DNA of 64,000 nucleotides from Girardinichthys multiradiatus (lineage: Eukaryota > Chordata > Actinopteri > Cyprinodontiformes > Goodeidae), in NCBI RefSeq assembly GCF_021462225.1, contig NC_061795.1:3735001-3799000 (forward strand). The letters are read 5' to 3'. The notes under the pieces are model-generated. The model searched no databases, was not told the origin of the DNA, and saw only the letters and a program-made list of their open reading frames with translations. Shown here piece by piece: positions 54,681 through 64,000 of the stretch; the first letter of the stretch is position 1; the number at the start of each line of letters is the position of its first letter. The position numbers were made by a program, and so were the translations under genes.

Positions 54681-54700
54681 AATCCGGCTTCGAAGGACCA
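54681..54700 (-). promoter_or_regulatory. ERV2 primer-binding site, tRNA-Tyr-like
   Basis: The minus strand reads TGGTCCTTCGAAGCCGGATT, five bases after the LTR. It matches the tRNA-Tyr 3' end except for one extra A after TTCGA. The same primer class as ERV1. Confidence 0.8.
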
Positions 54701-54705
54701 ATAAA

Positions 54706-54998
54706 TGTTAGGTATTATTTAGTCAACTCAGAGGTAAGAACGATACAGTCATAGTTACTTGTGACAAGGGTAGCCCACTTTGCAGTGAAACTACAAAGTT
54801 TTGACACCCTATCTCTTTATTTATATACACAATTCAACAGACAGTTCAGACAGGGTGTATGTGTGTGAGACGGAAAGGAGGCTGGTTCACACAGAGATAA
54901 CAATGATCTCACACACACAGGGAGGAAGGCATAGTGCAGGTGCCTTGCAACCCAAGGTTTTTACATGAGTGATAACAAGTCCTCACACCCATCCAACA
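54706..54998 (-). repeat. ERV2 5' LTR (293 bp)
   Basis: Identical by eye to the 3' LTR at 47,838-48,130. Transcription would start here and run towards lower coordinates. Confidence 0.96.
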
Positions 54999-55003
54999 CC
55001 AAC

Positions 55004-55965
55004 ATTCACCGGAAATGAGTCGGACGAACTCCCATGCACTCTTCAGGACCCTGCTGAAGGTGTAGAGCTGGTCCAGTGTTCCACGGCCAAGACGACAACC
55101 AAACTGCTCTTCCTAAATCCGAGGTTCCACTATCCGATGGACCCTCCTCTCCAGAACCCCTGAATAGACTTTACCAGGGAGGCTGAAGAGTGTGACACCC
55201 CTATAGTTGGAAAACACTCTATGGTCCCCCTTTTTGAATAGGGGGACCACCACCTCAGTCTGCCAATCCAGTGGAACTGCCCCTGATATCCACCCAATGC
55301 TGCAGAGTTGCGGTAGCCAACACAACCCTACAACATCCAGAGCCTTAAGGAACTCCAAGTGTCCAAAACATGCGGCAGATGATCAGATGACACGATAACA
55401 AAGTCGATCATCGAACTGCGTCCTAGGGTGTCCTGGTGCCAAGAGCACATATGGGCACCCTAATGCTTGAACATGGTGTTAGTTATGGACGATCAACCAC
55501 TCAGGTTCAGAACAGGAGGGCCATTCCTCCCAACCACACCCCTCCAGGTCTCACTGTCGTTGCCAACATGAGCTTTGAAAAAGACTGGTTCCAGAGCCAG
55601 AGCCGTGTGTCGAGGTGAGCCCGACTATTTTTAGCTGGAACCTCTCTACCTCGCATACCAACACAGGCTCCATCCCCACCAGAAAGGTGACATTCCATGT
55701 CCCAAGAGCCAGCTTCTGCCGCCAAGGATCAGATTGCCAAGGTCTCCGCCTTCGGCCGCCACCCATACCACATTGCACCAAACCCCTTTGGCCCCTCCTA
55801 CAGGTGGTGAGCCCATCGGAACAGGGACCCACGTTTCCTCTGCAGGCTGCGTCCCGTCGGGCTCCATTGGTGAAGGCCTGCCCACCAGGCGCCTGCCAGC
55901 GTGCCCCACCTCCAGGCCTGGCTCCAGAGTGGGGTCCCGGTGACCTGCGTCCGGGTGAGGGAACA
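55004..55965 (-). pseudogene. Rex3: Rex3 copy E, 5' part, deleted
   Basis: On the minus strand from 55,965: leader-like GC-rich sequence, then [16 protein letters not shown] (endonuclease start), KIVGLTSTHGSGSG (Ser at the catalytic Glu place), a deletion, then NDSETWRG-like and DTLG...MIDFVIVSSD regions. A second deletion joins this to FLKALDVVGL and VPLDWQTEVVVPLFKKGD, with RT start up to the ERV2 insertion. It continues at 47,837. Several stops and deletions; inactive. It served as the target of ERV2. Confidence 0.85.
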
Positions 55966-55969
55966 CTGT

Positions 55970-57840
55970 TTTCATTTATGGTAATCATCATAAGGGGTCT
56001 GTAATATTATTTAAAAGTATTGCTACTCGAGTACAATTTCTAGCTACTGTCAAGGATTTTTTTATTTAAAATTGCACCAGACACAAAAACACAGAATTTA
56101 TGTTAAAGTGAAACTTCTTGTTTGTACACAAGCTTTGCTTTTGTAATGTTTTCTAGCCTGCTGTTCCATTTGGAGGTCAACTTAATATACAGTATAAGAG
56201 CATAATGACTGATTGCAGGCTGAGAAATACTGATGTATATTTCTTAGATTGCAAATCATGAGCTAAAATAATAACAGAAAAAACCCTAGGGAGGTAACAT
56301 TAACTGCGAGAAATTCAATTCCTTCTGGAAGCTCATTAGAATATAAATCAAAGGAAGGCAAGTTGATGTCTGACTCCTACGCATCAATCATGGTAGTCGT
56401 CCAACTAAATTTCAACAAGTCAATTTACTTTCTTAATGAGAATATATGGTCACAGAGATAATGACCTTTTGTCCACAACTGTCTAGATTTCTTAATCAGA
56501 ACATCATAGAGACGCCTTGAAAATGCAAACCAAATACACCTCCCTCAAATGAACTCTGCAGCTTCCTTTCTGAAAATGCCACTCAGTTTCACTGTCAGCG
56601 ACAGCTGAAAACGGGCTGAGGCACAGACAGAGTGTGATAGCAGCTCTGCAGCTCACAGAGTTTCATTCACAGAGCTGTCCTGCCTATTAGCTGTTTGTCT
56701 GCAGCCATCCTGACGTTGTGAGGATTTGACAGCCTTGCTGCAGGACCTTAAATTACCTTAATTAGGGTTTAGATGTCATCCTCCAAAAGCAGTTTCTTAG
56801 TCTCCTCTTGATACCCAGTTAGAAAAGGAAGACTGCATTACCTTGAGCCATGCAGGACTTTTAATGAAGGACACGTCTGGCCCAGGCGATAGCAGTTTAA
56901 TTAAGAGAAAGACAACTTGTCTCTTGGTAGTCTGATCCGTTTCTGCACAATAATTATTATTTACGGATTTGCTCTTAAGCCAAGTTGGCCATTACGGTTT
57001 GGATGACACAAATGACAGGGTGTGGTAATAGTGTGAATTACCTGCAAAGGCTCAGAGAGTAATGGAGTAATTGTGTGATGTTGCAATCCTCTATTTTCCA
57101 CAAATGTTGTAAAATGAAAGACAATGTTCTCTTTTATTTTATTTTTAGTCAAGATTTTTGATGACACCAAACATGGCTGTATAAGTAATTAATTCTGGTA
57201 AGAATCTTTTTCAGTCTGCAGTATATTTTGTTTTTTTGTGGAAATGGTGAATCTAGCCACAAAGAGATTTGTATCAGGAACACAGAGCAAATGCACAAAG
57301 CTATTAGCTTGGTGCTGAATGTTTACAAACCTAAGTTTGCACATGCTTCCAATTCTAAAACTTTATGAAAAAGTAGATCTGCTCCAAAAGTCGCTTACAA
57401 AAAATGGTGGGAGGAGTGATATGTTCTTCTAGTAAGGTCTGCGTGATGTTTTGAGAAATAATTTTAAATTTAAATAATTGAAAAACAAAATCAAAAGCTT
57501 GTTTGAAATCATTTTATTGCTTATTAAAATTTATAATGAGTGCACAGCGTGCTGGAAATCACATACACATTTTTTACTTAAGTGAACATTAAAATATAAT
57601 CAAGCACATGTTATTTTGTTTTTGTTGTTAGTTTTTATTCTGACTTCATTCAGATATTTGCTACATTCAGTATAGGCTACAAATAGGCATTTTACAATCT
57701 AATAATGTTTAACTTCAGTGAATGCTTTTGTTCTTTTTATTGGAAACACAAAAATGCTCTTTAAAATTGTAATCCATCAAGATCTATTTTTTTCCCAGTT
57801 TATTTTATTTAATAATTTACCTTCAGACCTTATTACACAG
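55970..57840. other. Unique-looking sequence, no gene recognised
   Basis: No repeat signature and no frame over 70 aa. The interval 56,560-56,940 has a balanced composition with TTAATTA-type motifs (56,755-56,765 and 56,898-56,905) and might be a conserved non-coding element. Confidence 0.4.
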
Positions 57841-57844
57841 AACA

Positions 57845-58070
57845 ATCCATCTACTGCCTATACCTGCTTATACTTGGAGGGTTGAGGGCGAAGTGCTTCT
57901 CTATCTTCAGCAGTTATTGGGTGAGAGGTTGGGTACAACCTGGACAGACTGCCAGTCAGTCTCAGCACAATACAAAGACACACAGAACAGACAACCATGC
58001 ATGTAGACACTCACTCATAAGGGCAATTTAGAGAAATAATTCACCAAGCAGTCCTTTTTTGGACTGTTTT
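57845..58070 (-). repeat. Antisense partial copy of the GGCGCAGT-headed SINE
   Basis: It contains CAGCAGTTATTGGGTGAGAG, ACCTGGACAGACTGCCAGTC and CATAAGGGCAATTTAGAG, the reverse complement order of the element at 27,715-28,072. More diverged, with the head missing. Confidence 0.7.
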
Positions 58071-58074
58071 AAGA

Positions 58075-58515
58075 ACCCAGATTCTGATATTTTTTTTAAC
58101 CACCTAAATGTCGGTTAAAATATCCCTTTTTTTAGTTGGATTACAAATAATTTTAGTTAGATTTCCAATAATGAAAAAAATATCTTCACCTGGCAAAGCA
58201 ATAAAAAATAAAAATGAAAGAATTCTAAACATTAAACGCAAATTTTAAAAGGATTTCAACAACAGGGAATGAAAGCAAAATTAATATTACAAACAAAATA
58301 CTACAATTATGCAGAAGGGATACAGACTGCAATATTTGTTTAAAAGACAAATCCAAATGATCTGAATAGAAAAAGGAATAAAATTTACATTTGACCTGAA
58401 AATATGCAACCAGGCAAAATGTTGAAGTTGCAATAGGTAATATTTGTAAAAATGTATTTTTTACATCTTTGTTAAAACTGTCACTATGTCCTGACATTAG
58501 AAAATGAGACAGATT
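58075..58515. other. No recognisable feature
   Basis: AT-rich; the 98-aa minus-strand frame has no motif. Confidence 0.45.
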
Positions 58516-59060
58516 TGTCATGGTTTGTGTAGCGGAGGACGCCGGAATGCAGACGGACAGGCACCATGACAGTAAGTAAAGGTTTAATCTTTAGAAAAAC
58601 AAAAATTCACTCATAAGAGGAGGCAGGAACAAAACAATGAACAGGCTGGCAAGACATCCATGGCATGATCCTTAATGTTTCCACGAGGAATGAACAGAAC
58701 AGATGTGTATATATGAAGCAAGAACCAGGTGAAACGAATGAAGTAGATTGAAGTTGATTGAAAACAGAAAGGAGAGAACAAATGTGGCTGGAGCAAAACA
58801 GAGATTCTCGGATACAAACTAATAGAAACACAACTAGTAAACCATGAAATTAAAGCATCACCGGAAACATGATCCAAAAACCTAACTTTACAAAACATGA
58901 ACTAGAAGATAAAAACTAAAGCATGACTAGAAAAATAATAAACAGAAGCATGATTCAAAACCTCAACTTTGAGAAACATATGAGGAAAAAACCTGCAACC
59001 AAAAGCCAAACAACCCCAAATCATAAGATTATCAAGCTCCTCTGGCTCCTCCCAGTGGTT
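58516..59060 (-). repeat. Probable antisense LTR-type repeat with a palindromic end
   Basis: It starts TGTCATGGT (58,516) with its perfect inverse ACCATGACA at 58,563-58,571. GCCGGAATGCAGACGGACAG and TAAAGGTTTAATC follow. The order resembles the reverse complement of the solo LTR end at 22,310-22,376. The body is A-rich. The other end is not found before Tc1 copy B. Confidence 0.4.
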
Positions 59061-59081
59061 CTACTGCCATTTGCAGAAATA

Positions 59082-60671
59082 CAGGTCCTTCTCAAAATAT
59101 TAGCATATTGTGATAAAGTTCATTATTTTCCATAATGTCATGATGAAAATTTAACATTCATATATTTTAGATTCATTGCACACTAACTGAAATATTTCAG
59201 GTCTTTTATTGTTTTAATACGGATGATTTTGGCATACAGCTCATGAAAACCCAAAATTCCTATCTCACAAAATTAGCATATCATTAAAAGGGTCTCTAAA
59301 CGAGCTATGGACCTAATCATCTGAATCAACGAGTTAACTCTAAACACCTGCAAAAGATTCCTGAGGCCTTTAAAACTCCCAGCCTGGTTCATCACTCAAA
59401 ACCCCAATCATGGGTAAGACTGCTGACCTGACTGCTGTCCAGAAGGCCACTATTGACACCCTCAAGCAAGAGTGTAAGACACAGAAAGAAATTTCTGAAC
59501 GAATAGGCTGTTCTCAGAGTGCTGTATCAAGGCACCTCAGTGGGAAGTCTGTGGGAAGGAAAAGGTGTGGCAGAAAACGCTGCACAACGAGAAGAGGTGA
59601 CCGGACCCTGAGGAAGATTGTGGAGAAGGGCCGATTCCAGACCTTGGGGGACCTGCGGAAGCAGTGGACTGAGTCTGGAGTAGAAACATCCAGAGCCACC
59701 GTGCACAGGCGTGTGCAGGAAATGGGCTACAGGTGCCGCATTCCCCAGGTCAAGCCACTTTTGAACCAGAAACAGCGGCTGAAGCGCCTGACCTGGGCTA
59801 CAGAGAAGCAGCACTGGACTGTTGCTCAGTGGTCCAAAGTACTTTTTTCAGATGAAAGCAAATTCTGCATGTCATTCGGAAATCAAGGTGCCAGAGTCTG
59901 GAGGAAGACTGGGGAGAAGGAAATGCCAAAATGCCAGAAGTCCAGTGTCAAGTACCCACAGTCAGTGATGGTCTGGGGTGCCGTGTCAGCTGCTGGTGTT
60001 GGTCCACTGTGTTTTATCAAGGGCAGGGTCAATGCAGCTAGCTATCAGGAGATTTTGGAGCACTTCATGCTTCCATCTGCTGAAAAGCTTTATGGAGATG
60101 AAGATTTCAATTTTCAGCACGACCTGGCACCTGCTCACAGTGCCAAAACCACTGGTAAATGGTTTACTGACCATGGTATCACTGTGCTCAATTGGCCTGC
60201 CAACTCTCCTGACCTGAACCCCATAGAGAATCTGTGGGATATTGTGAAGAGAACGTTGAGAGACTCAAGACCCAACACTCTGGATGAGCTAAAGGCCGCT
60301 ATCGAAGCATCCTGGGCCTCCATAAGACCTCAGCAGTGCCACAGGCTGATTGCCTCCATGCCACACCGCATTGAAGCAGTCATTTCTGCAAAAGGATTCC
60401 CAAATAAGTATTGAGTGCATAACTGTACATGATTATTTGAAGGTTGACGTTTTTTGTATTAAAAACACTTTTCTTTTATTGGTCGGATGAAATATGCTAA
60501 TTTTGTGAGATATGAATTTTGGGTTTTCATGAGCTGTATGCCAAAATCATCCGTATTAAGACAATAAAAGACCTGAAATATTTCAGTTAGTGTGCAATGA
60601 ATCTAAAATATATGAATGTTAAATTTTCATCATGACATTATGGAAAATAATTAACTTTATCACAATATGCT
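59082..60671 (+). mobile_element. Tc1-family DNA transposon copy B, right end split by Rex3
   Basis: The left end CAGGTCCTTCTCAAAATATT follows TA (59,080-59,081). The long inverted repeats match copy A. The right repeat runs to ATATGCT at 60,671, where Rex3 copy B begins. The last 25-30 bases (…TTTTGAGAAGGACCTG) should lie beyond 64,000. So the element was complete before the Rex3 insertion. Confidence 0.95.
59410..60414 (+). CDS. Tc1-family transposase, intact open frame (334 aa)
   Basis: A full-length cut-and-paste transposase that would bind the terminal repeats, cut the element out and insert it at TA. Residues 1-60 form a helix-turn-helix (AVQKATIDTLKQ, QSAVSRHLSGKS). A basic GRKRCGRKRC linker at 49-58 may be a DNA-contact or nuclear signal. 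A second helix-turn-helix covers about 65-110. The catalytic triad is Asp148 (LFSDESKF), Asp238 (FQHDLAPAHS) and Glu273 (NPIENLW), with 34 residues between the last two, the Tc1 DD34E pattern. The length is normal for the family. The start is the first Met and matches copy A. No stop or shift is visible. Whether it is expressed is unknown. Cys22 and Cys34 differ from Gly and Tyr in copy A. Confidence 0.95.
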   Translation: MGKTADLTAVQKATIDTLKQECKTQKEISERIGCSQSAVSRHLSGKSVGRKRCGRKRCTTRRGDRTLRKIVEKGRFQTLGDLRKQWTESGVETSRATVHRRVQEMGYRCRIPQVKPLLNQKQRLKRLTWATEKQHWTVAQWSKVLFSDESKFCMSFGNQGARVWRKTGEKEMPKCQKSSVKYPQSVMVWGAVSAAGVGPLCFIKGRVNAASYQEILEHFMLPSAEKLYGDEDFNFQHDLAPAHSAKTTGKWFTDHGITVLNWPANSPDLNPIENLWDIVKRTLRDSRPNTLDELKAAIEASWASIRPQQCHRLIASMPHRIEAVISAKGFPNKY

Positions 60672-63600
60672 CAAATGATCCTAGAGGCTATGTTGTCTGG
60701 GGCCTAAATGCCCCTGGTAGGGTCTCCCATGGCAAACAGGTTCTAGGTGATGGGTCAGACAAAGAATGGTTCAAGAACCCCTCATGAAGAACACAATATC
60801 GAGGCACGTGACGTCGCCCGGTACGGCGGAGCCGGGGTCCCACCCTGGAGCCAGGCCTGGGGTCGGGACTCGTCGGAGAGCGCCTGGTGGCCGGGTTGCT
60901 CCTCGCGGGACCCGGCCGGGCCAAGCCCGAACGAGAGACGCGAGGCCATCCCCCAGTGGGCCCACCACCTGCAGGGGGAACCGTGAGGGACCGGTGCAAA
61001 GAGGATTGGGTGGCGGACGAAGGTGGAGACCTCAACGGCCCGATCCCCGGATGCTTAGGCTGGCTCTAGGGACGTGGAATGTCACCTCGCTGGGGGGGAA
61101 GGAGCCTGAGCTTGTGCGGGAGGTCGAGAGATATCGACTAGAAATAGTCGGGCTCGCCTCCACGCACAGCGTGGGCTCTGGAACCCATCTCCTTGAGAGG
61201 GGTTGGACTCTCTTCTACTCTGGAGTGGCCCACGGGGAGAGGCGGCGGGCTGGTGTGGGTTTGCTTGTTGCCCCCCAGCTCAGCCGTCTCGTGTTGGGGT
61301 TTACCCCAGTGGATGAGAGGGTTGTATCCCTGCGCCTTCGGGTTGGGGAGAGGTCTCTGACTATCATTTCAGCCTACGGGCCGAGTGGTAGTGCAGAGTA
61401 CCCTGCCTTCTTGGCGTCCCTGTCGGGGGTGCTGGAAAGTGCCCCTCCCGGCGACTCCATTATTCTGCTGGGGGACTTCAACGCCCACGTGGGGAACGAC
61501 AGTGACACCTGGAGAGGCATGATCGGGAGGAATGGCCTCCCCGATCTGAATCCGAGTGGTGTTTTGTTATTGGACTTCTGTGCTAGTCACGGATTGTCCA
61601 TAACGAACACCATGTTCAAACATAAGGGTGTCCATCAGTGCACTTGGCACCAGGACACCCTAGGCAGGAGGTCGATGATCGACTTTGTTGTCGTATCATC
61701 AGACCTTCGGCCGCATGTTTTGGACACTCGGGTGAAGAGAGGGGCTGAGCTGTCCACTGATCACCACCTGGTGGTGAGTTGGATCCGCTGGAGGAGGAGA
61801 AAGCTGGACAGACTCGGCAGGCCCAAGCGCATAGTGAGGGTCTGCTGGGAACGCCTGGCGGAGCCCTCGGCCAGGGATGTATTCAACTCCCACCTCCGGG
61901 AGAGCTTCGACCAGATCCCGGGGGATGTTGGAGACATAGAGTCCGAGTGGACCATGTTCTCTGCATCTATTGTCGATGCTGCTGCCCATAGCTGCGGCCG
62001 TAAGGTCTGCGGTGCCTGTCGTGGCGGCAATCCCAGAACCCGGTGGTGGACACCGGCAGTAAGGGATGCTGTTAAGCTGAAGAAGGAGTCCTATCGGCTG
62101 TGGTTGGCTTGTGGGACTTCTGAGGCGGCTGACGGGTACCGTGAGGCCAAGCGTGCTGCGGCCCGGGCTGTGGCAGAGGCAAAAACTCGGGCCTGGGAAG
62201 AGTTCGGTGAGGCCATGGAGAAGGACTACCAGTTGGCCTCGAAGCGATTCTGGCAAACCGTCCGGCGCCTCAGGAGGGGGAAGCAGTGCTTTGCCAACAC
62301 TGTTTATAGTGGGGGCGGGAGACTGCTGACCTCGACTGAGGACATTATCGGGCGGTGGAAGGAGTACTTCGAGGATCTCCTCAATCCTGCCATCACGCAT
62401 TCCGTGGTGGAAACAGAGGCTGGGGACTCGGGGTTGGACTCTTTCATCACCCAGGCTGAAGTCACCGAGGTGGTTAAAAAGCTCCGCGGTGGCAAGGCTT
62501 CGGGGGTGGATGAGATCCGCCCTGAGTACCTCAAGTGTCTGGATGTTGTAGGGCTGTCATGGTTGACACGCCTCTTCAACATTGCGTGGCGGTCGGGGAC
62601 AGTGCCTCTGGACTGGCAGACTGGGGTGGTGGTCCCCCTTTATAAGAAGGGGGACCGGAGGGTGTGTTCCAACTACAGGGGGGTCACACTCCTCAGCCTC
62701 CCTGGTAAGGCCTACGCCAGGGTATTGGAGAGGAGAGTCCGACCGATAGTCGAACCTCGGCTTCAGGAGGAACAGTGTGGTTTTCGTCCCAGCCGTGGAA
62801 CACTGGACCAGCTCTATACCCTCTACAGGGTGCTCGAGGGTTCATGGGAGTTTGCCCAACCGGTTCACATGTGTTTTGTGGACCTGGCGAAGGCATTCGA
62901 CTGTGTCCCTCGTGATTTCCTGTGGGGGGTGCTCCAGGAGTATGGAATCGGGGGGCCTTTATTAGGGGCCATCCGGTCCCTGTACGAGCGGAGCAGGAGT
63001 TTGGTCCGCATTGCCGGCACTAAGTCGGACCTGTTCCCAGTGCATGTTGGACTCCGGCAGGGCTGCCCTTTGTCGCCGGTCCTGTTCATAACTTTTATGG
63101 ACAGGATTTCTAGACGCAGCCAAGGGCCGGAGGGGGTCTGGTTTGGGGACCAGTGGATTTCGTCTCTTCTTTTTGCGGATGACGTGGTCCTGCTGGCCCC
63201 CTCTAGCCAAGACCTACAGCATGCGCTGTGGCGGTTCGCAGCCGAGTGTGAAGCGGCTGGGATGAGGATCAGCTCCTCCAAGTCCGAGGCCATGGTACTC
63301 GACCGGAAAAGGGTGGCTTGTCCTCTTCAGGTTGGAGGGGAGTTCCTGCCTCAAGTGGAGGAGTTTAAGTATCTCGGGGTCTTGTTCACGAGTGAGGGAA
63401 GAATGGAGCGGGAGATCGACAGACGGATCGGTGCAGCTGCCACAGTAATGGGGGCACTGTGCCGGTCCATTGTGGTGAAGAGAGAGCTGAGCCGAAAAGC
63501 AAAGCTCTCAATTTACCGGTCGGTCTACGTTCCTACCCTCACCTATGGCCATGAACTTTGGGTCATGACCGAAAGAACGAGATCACGGATACAAGCGGCT

Positions 63601-64000
63601 GAAATGAGCTTCCTCCGTAGGGTGGCCGGGCACTCCCTTAGAGATAGGGTGAGGAGCTCGGCCATCCGGGAGGAGCTCGGAGTAGAGCCGCTGCTCCTCC
63701 ACATTGAGAGGAGCCAGTTGAGGTGGCTCGGGCATCTATAGCGGATGCCTCCTGGACGCCTTCCTCGGGAGGTGTTCCAGGCACGTCCCACCGGGAGGAG
63801 GCCCAGGGGACGGCCCAGGACACGCTGGAGGGACTATGTCTCTTGGCTGGCCTGGGAACGCCTTGGGCTCCCCCTGGAGGAGCTGGAGCAGGTGTCTGGA
63901 GAGAGGGACGTCTGGGCGTCTCTGCTGAGTCTGCTGCCCCCGCGACCCGGTCCTGGATAAGCGGAAGACGACGAACGAACGAACGAACGAACAATATGCT
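60662..64000 (+). mobile_element. Rex3: Rex3 copy B, near-full-length LINE with 10-bp target duplication
   Basis: Body 60,672-63,990 (about 3.3 kb), flanked by ACAATATGCT (60,662-60,671 and 63,991-64,000). It has a 5' leader, one long frame, and a 3' tail of GAAC units (63,969-63,990). The stretch at 62,614-62,633 matches, as I remember it, the classic Rex3 primer site (TGGCAGAC..GGGTGGTGGT), and CAGGGCTGCCCTTTGTCGCC at about 63,057-63,076 matches its partner with one mismatch. That makes the family call secure. A young insertion in Tc1 copy B. Confidence 0.95.
61051..63960 (+). pseudogene. Rex3 ORF: endonuclease plus reverse transcriptase, one nonsense change
   Basis: Target-primed retrotransposition protein. 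The start is taken at [11 protein letters not shown] (61,051), as in copy A; the frame is open upstream to 60,766. Endonuclease: Asn in [30 protein letters not shown] and Asp-His in STDHHLVV are present, but the usual Glu position reads GLASTHS. A linker with [12 protein letters not shown] follows. RT runs from about [12 protein letters not shown] through [42 protein letters not shown] and FADD at 63,172-63,183. The C-terminal part has [15 protein letters not shown] and [15 protein letters not shown] at 63,739-63,741 replaces the TAC/TAT Tyr codon seen in copies A and C and cuts off the last 72 codons. The frame then stays open to 63,960. No other lesion seen; 896 aa are made to the stop. Confidence 0.93.

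Larger units (their letters stand above)
47833..55003 (-). mobile_element. Endogenous retrovirus ERV2 (minus strand, identical LTRs, gutted)
   Basis: Target duplication CCAAC on both sides (47,833-47,837 and 54,999-55,003). The two LTRs are 293 bp and identical by eye. On the minus strand: LTR, tRNA-Tyr-like primer site, leader with a 186-bp tandem repeat, gag remains, non-coding block, a pol remnant without RT catalytic core, integrase remains, the env start, a minisatellite, a purine tract and the second LTR. Inserted in Rex3 copy E. Gene order matches ERV1. Being young but lacking intact genes, it most probably moved as a non-autonomous element using proteins from a relative. Confidence 0.95.

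Overview
The window reads as intergenic or intronic DNA of a teleost fish, most likely a percomorph. The evidence is its repeat content: five copies of the Rex3 (RTE-type) LINE, three L2-type LINEs, a dismembered L1, at least eight Tc1-family DNA transposon copies or fossils, tRNA-type and 'GGCGCAGT'-headed SINEs, and two endogenous retroviruses. I find no recognisable host protein-coding gene. The only hint of host coding sequence is one candidate 41-nt exon near 16.3 kb, so the whole window could lie in a large intron or a gene desert.

Layout. 0.77-7.0 kb: an old minus-strand L1 in three separated pieces (ORF1, endonuclease, reverse transcriptase), broken up by an L2/Rex3 mosaic (2.3-4.27 kb) and a Rex3 copy (5.24-6.45 kb). 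8.5-10.2 kb: a Tc1 end fragment and a complete-ended but dead Tc1 (copy A). 11.4-13.6 kb: Rex3 copy A, which has lost its RT core. 14.3-19.7 kb: Tc1 fossils, a tRNA-derived SINE and the candidate exon. 21.3-24.06 kb: an L2 whose reading frame is split by a solo LTR, abutting a half Tc1 transposase. 24.54-31.49 kb: ERV1, plus strand. 31.5-45.0 kb: mostly old repeats, including a G-rich block and a possible LTR with a lysine-type primer site. 45.0-47.7 kb: an L2 carrying an inverted copy of its own tail. 47.84-55.0 kb: ERV2, minus strand, inserted into Rex3 copy E. 55.97-58.5 kb: mainly unique sequence. 59.08-64.0 kb: Tc1 copy B with an open 334-aa transposase, whose right terminal repeat is split by a near-intact Rex3 (copy B). 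The Rex3 target duplication is the last 10 bases of the window.

The two ERVs are the most interesting objects. Both have perfect 5-bp target duplications, a primer-binding site matching tRNA-Tyr, a purine tract of the same kind, and the same gag / non-coding block / pol / env order, so they belong to one lineage. ERV1 is old: its LTRs have diverged and one carries a deletion. ERV2 has two 293-bp LTRs that look identical base for base, yet its interior is gutted: no RT catalytic core, gag with stops, and env reduced to a leader plus a 12-unit minisatellite. The simplest reading is that ERV2 is a non-autonomous derivative mobilised recently in trans. Both share about 1 kb of non-coding sequence between gag and pol that seems to include a captured LINE/SINE tail.

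Other points: all three Rex3 copies that keep the endonuclease N-terminus have Ser where the family's metal-binding Glu should be, while the L1 in this window keeps Glu. The Tc1-B transposase has an intact DD34E triad. All alignments were done by eye.
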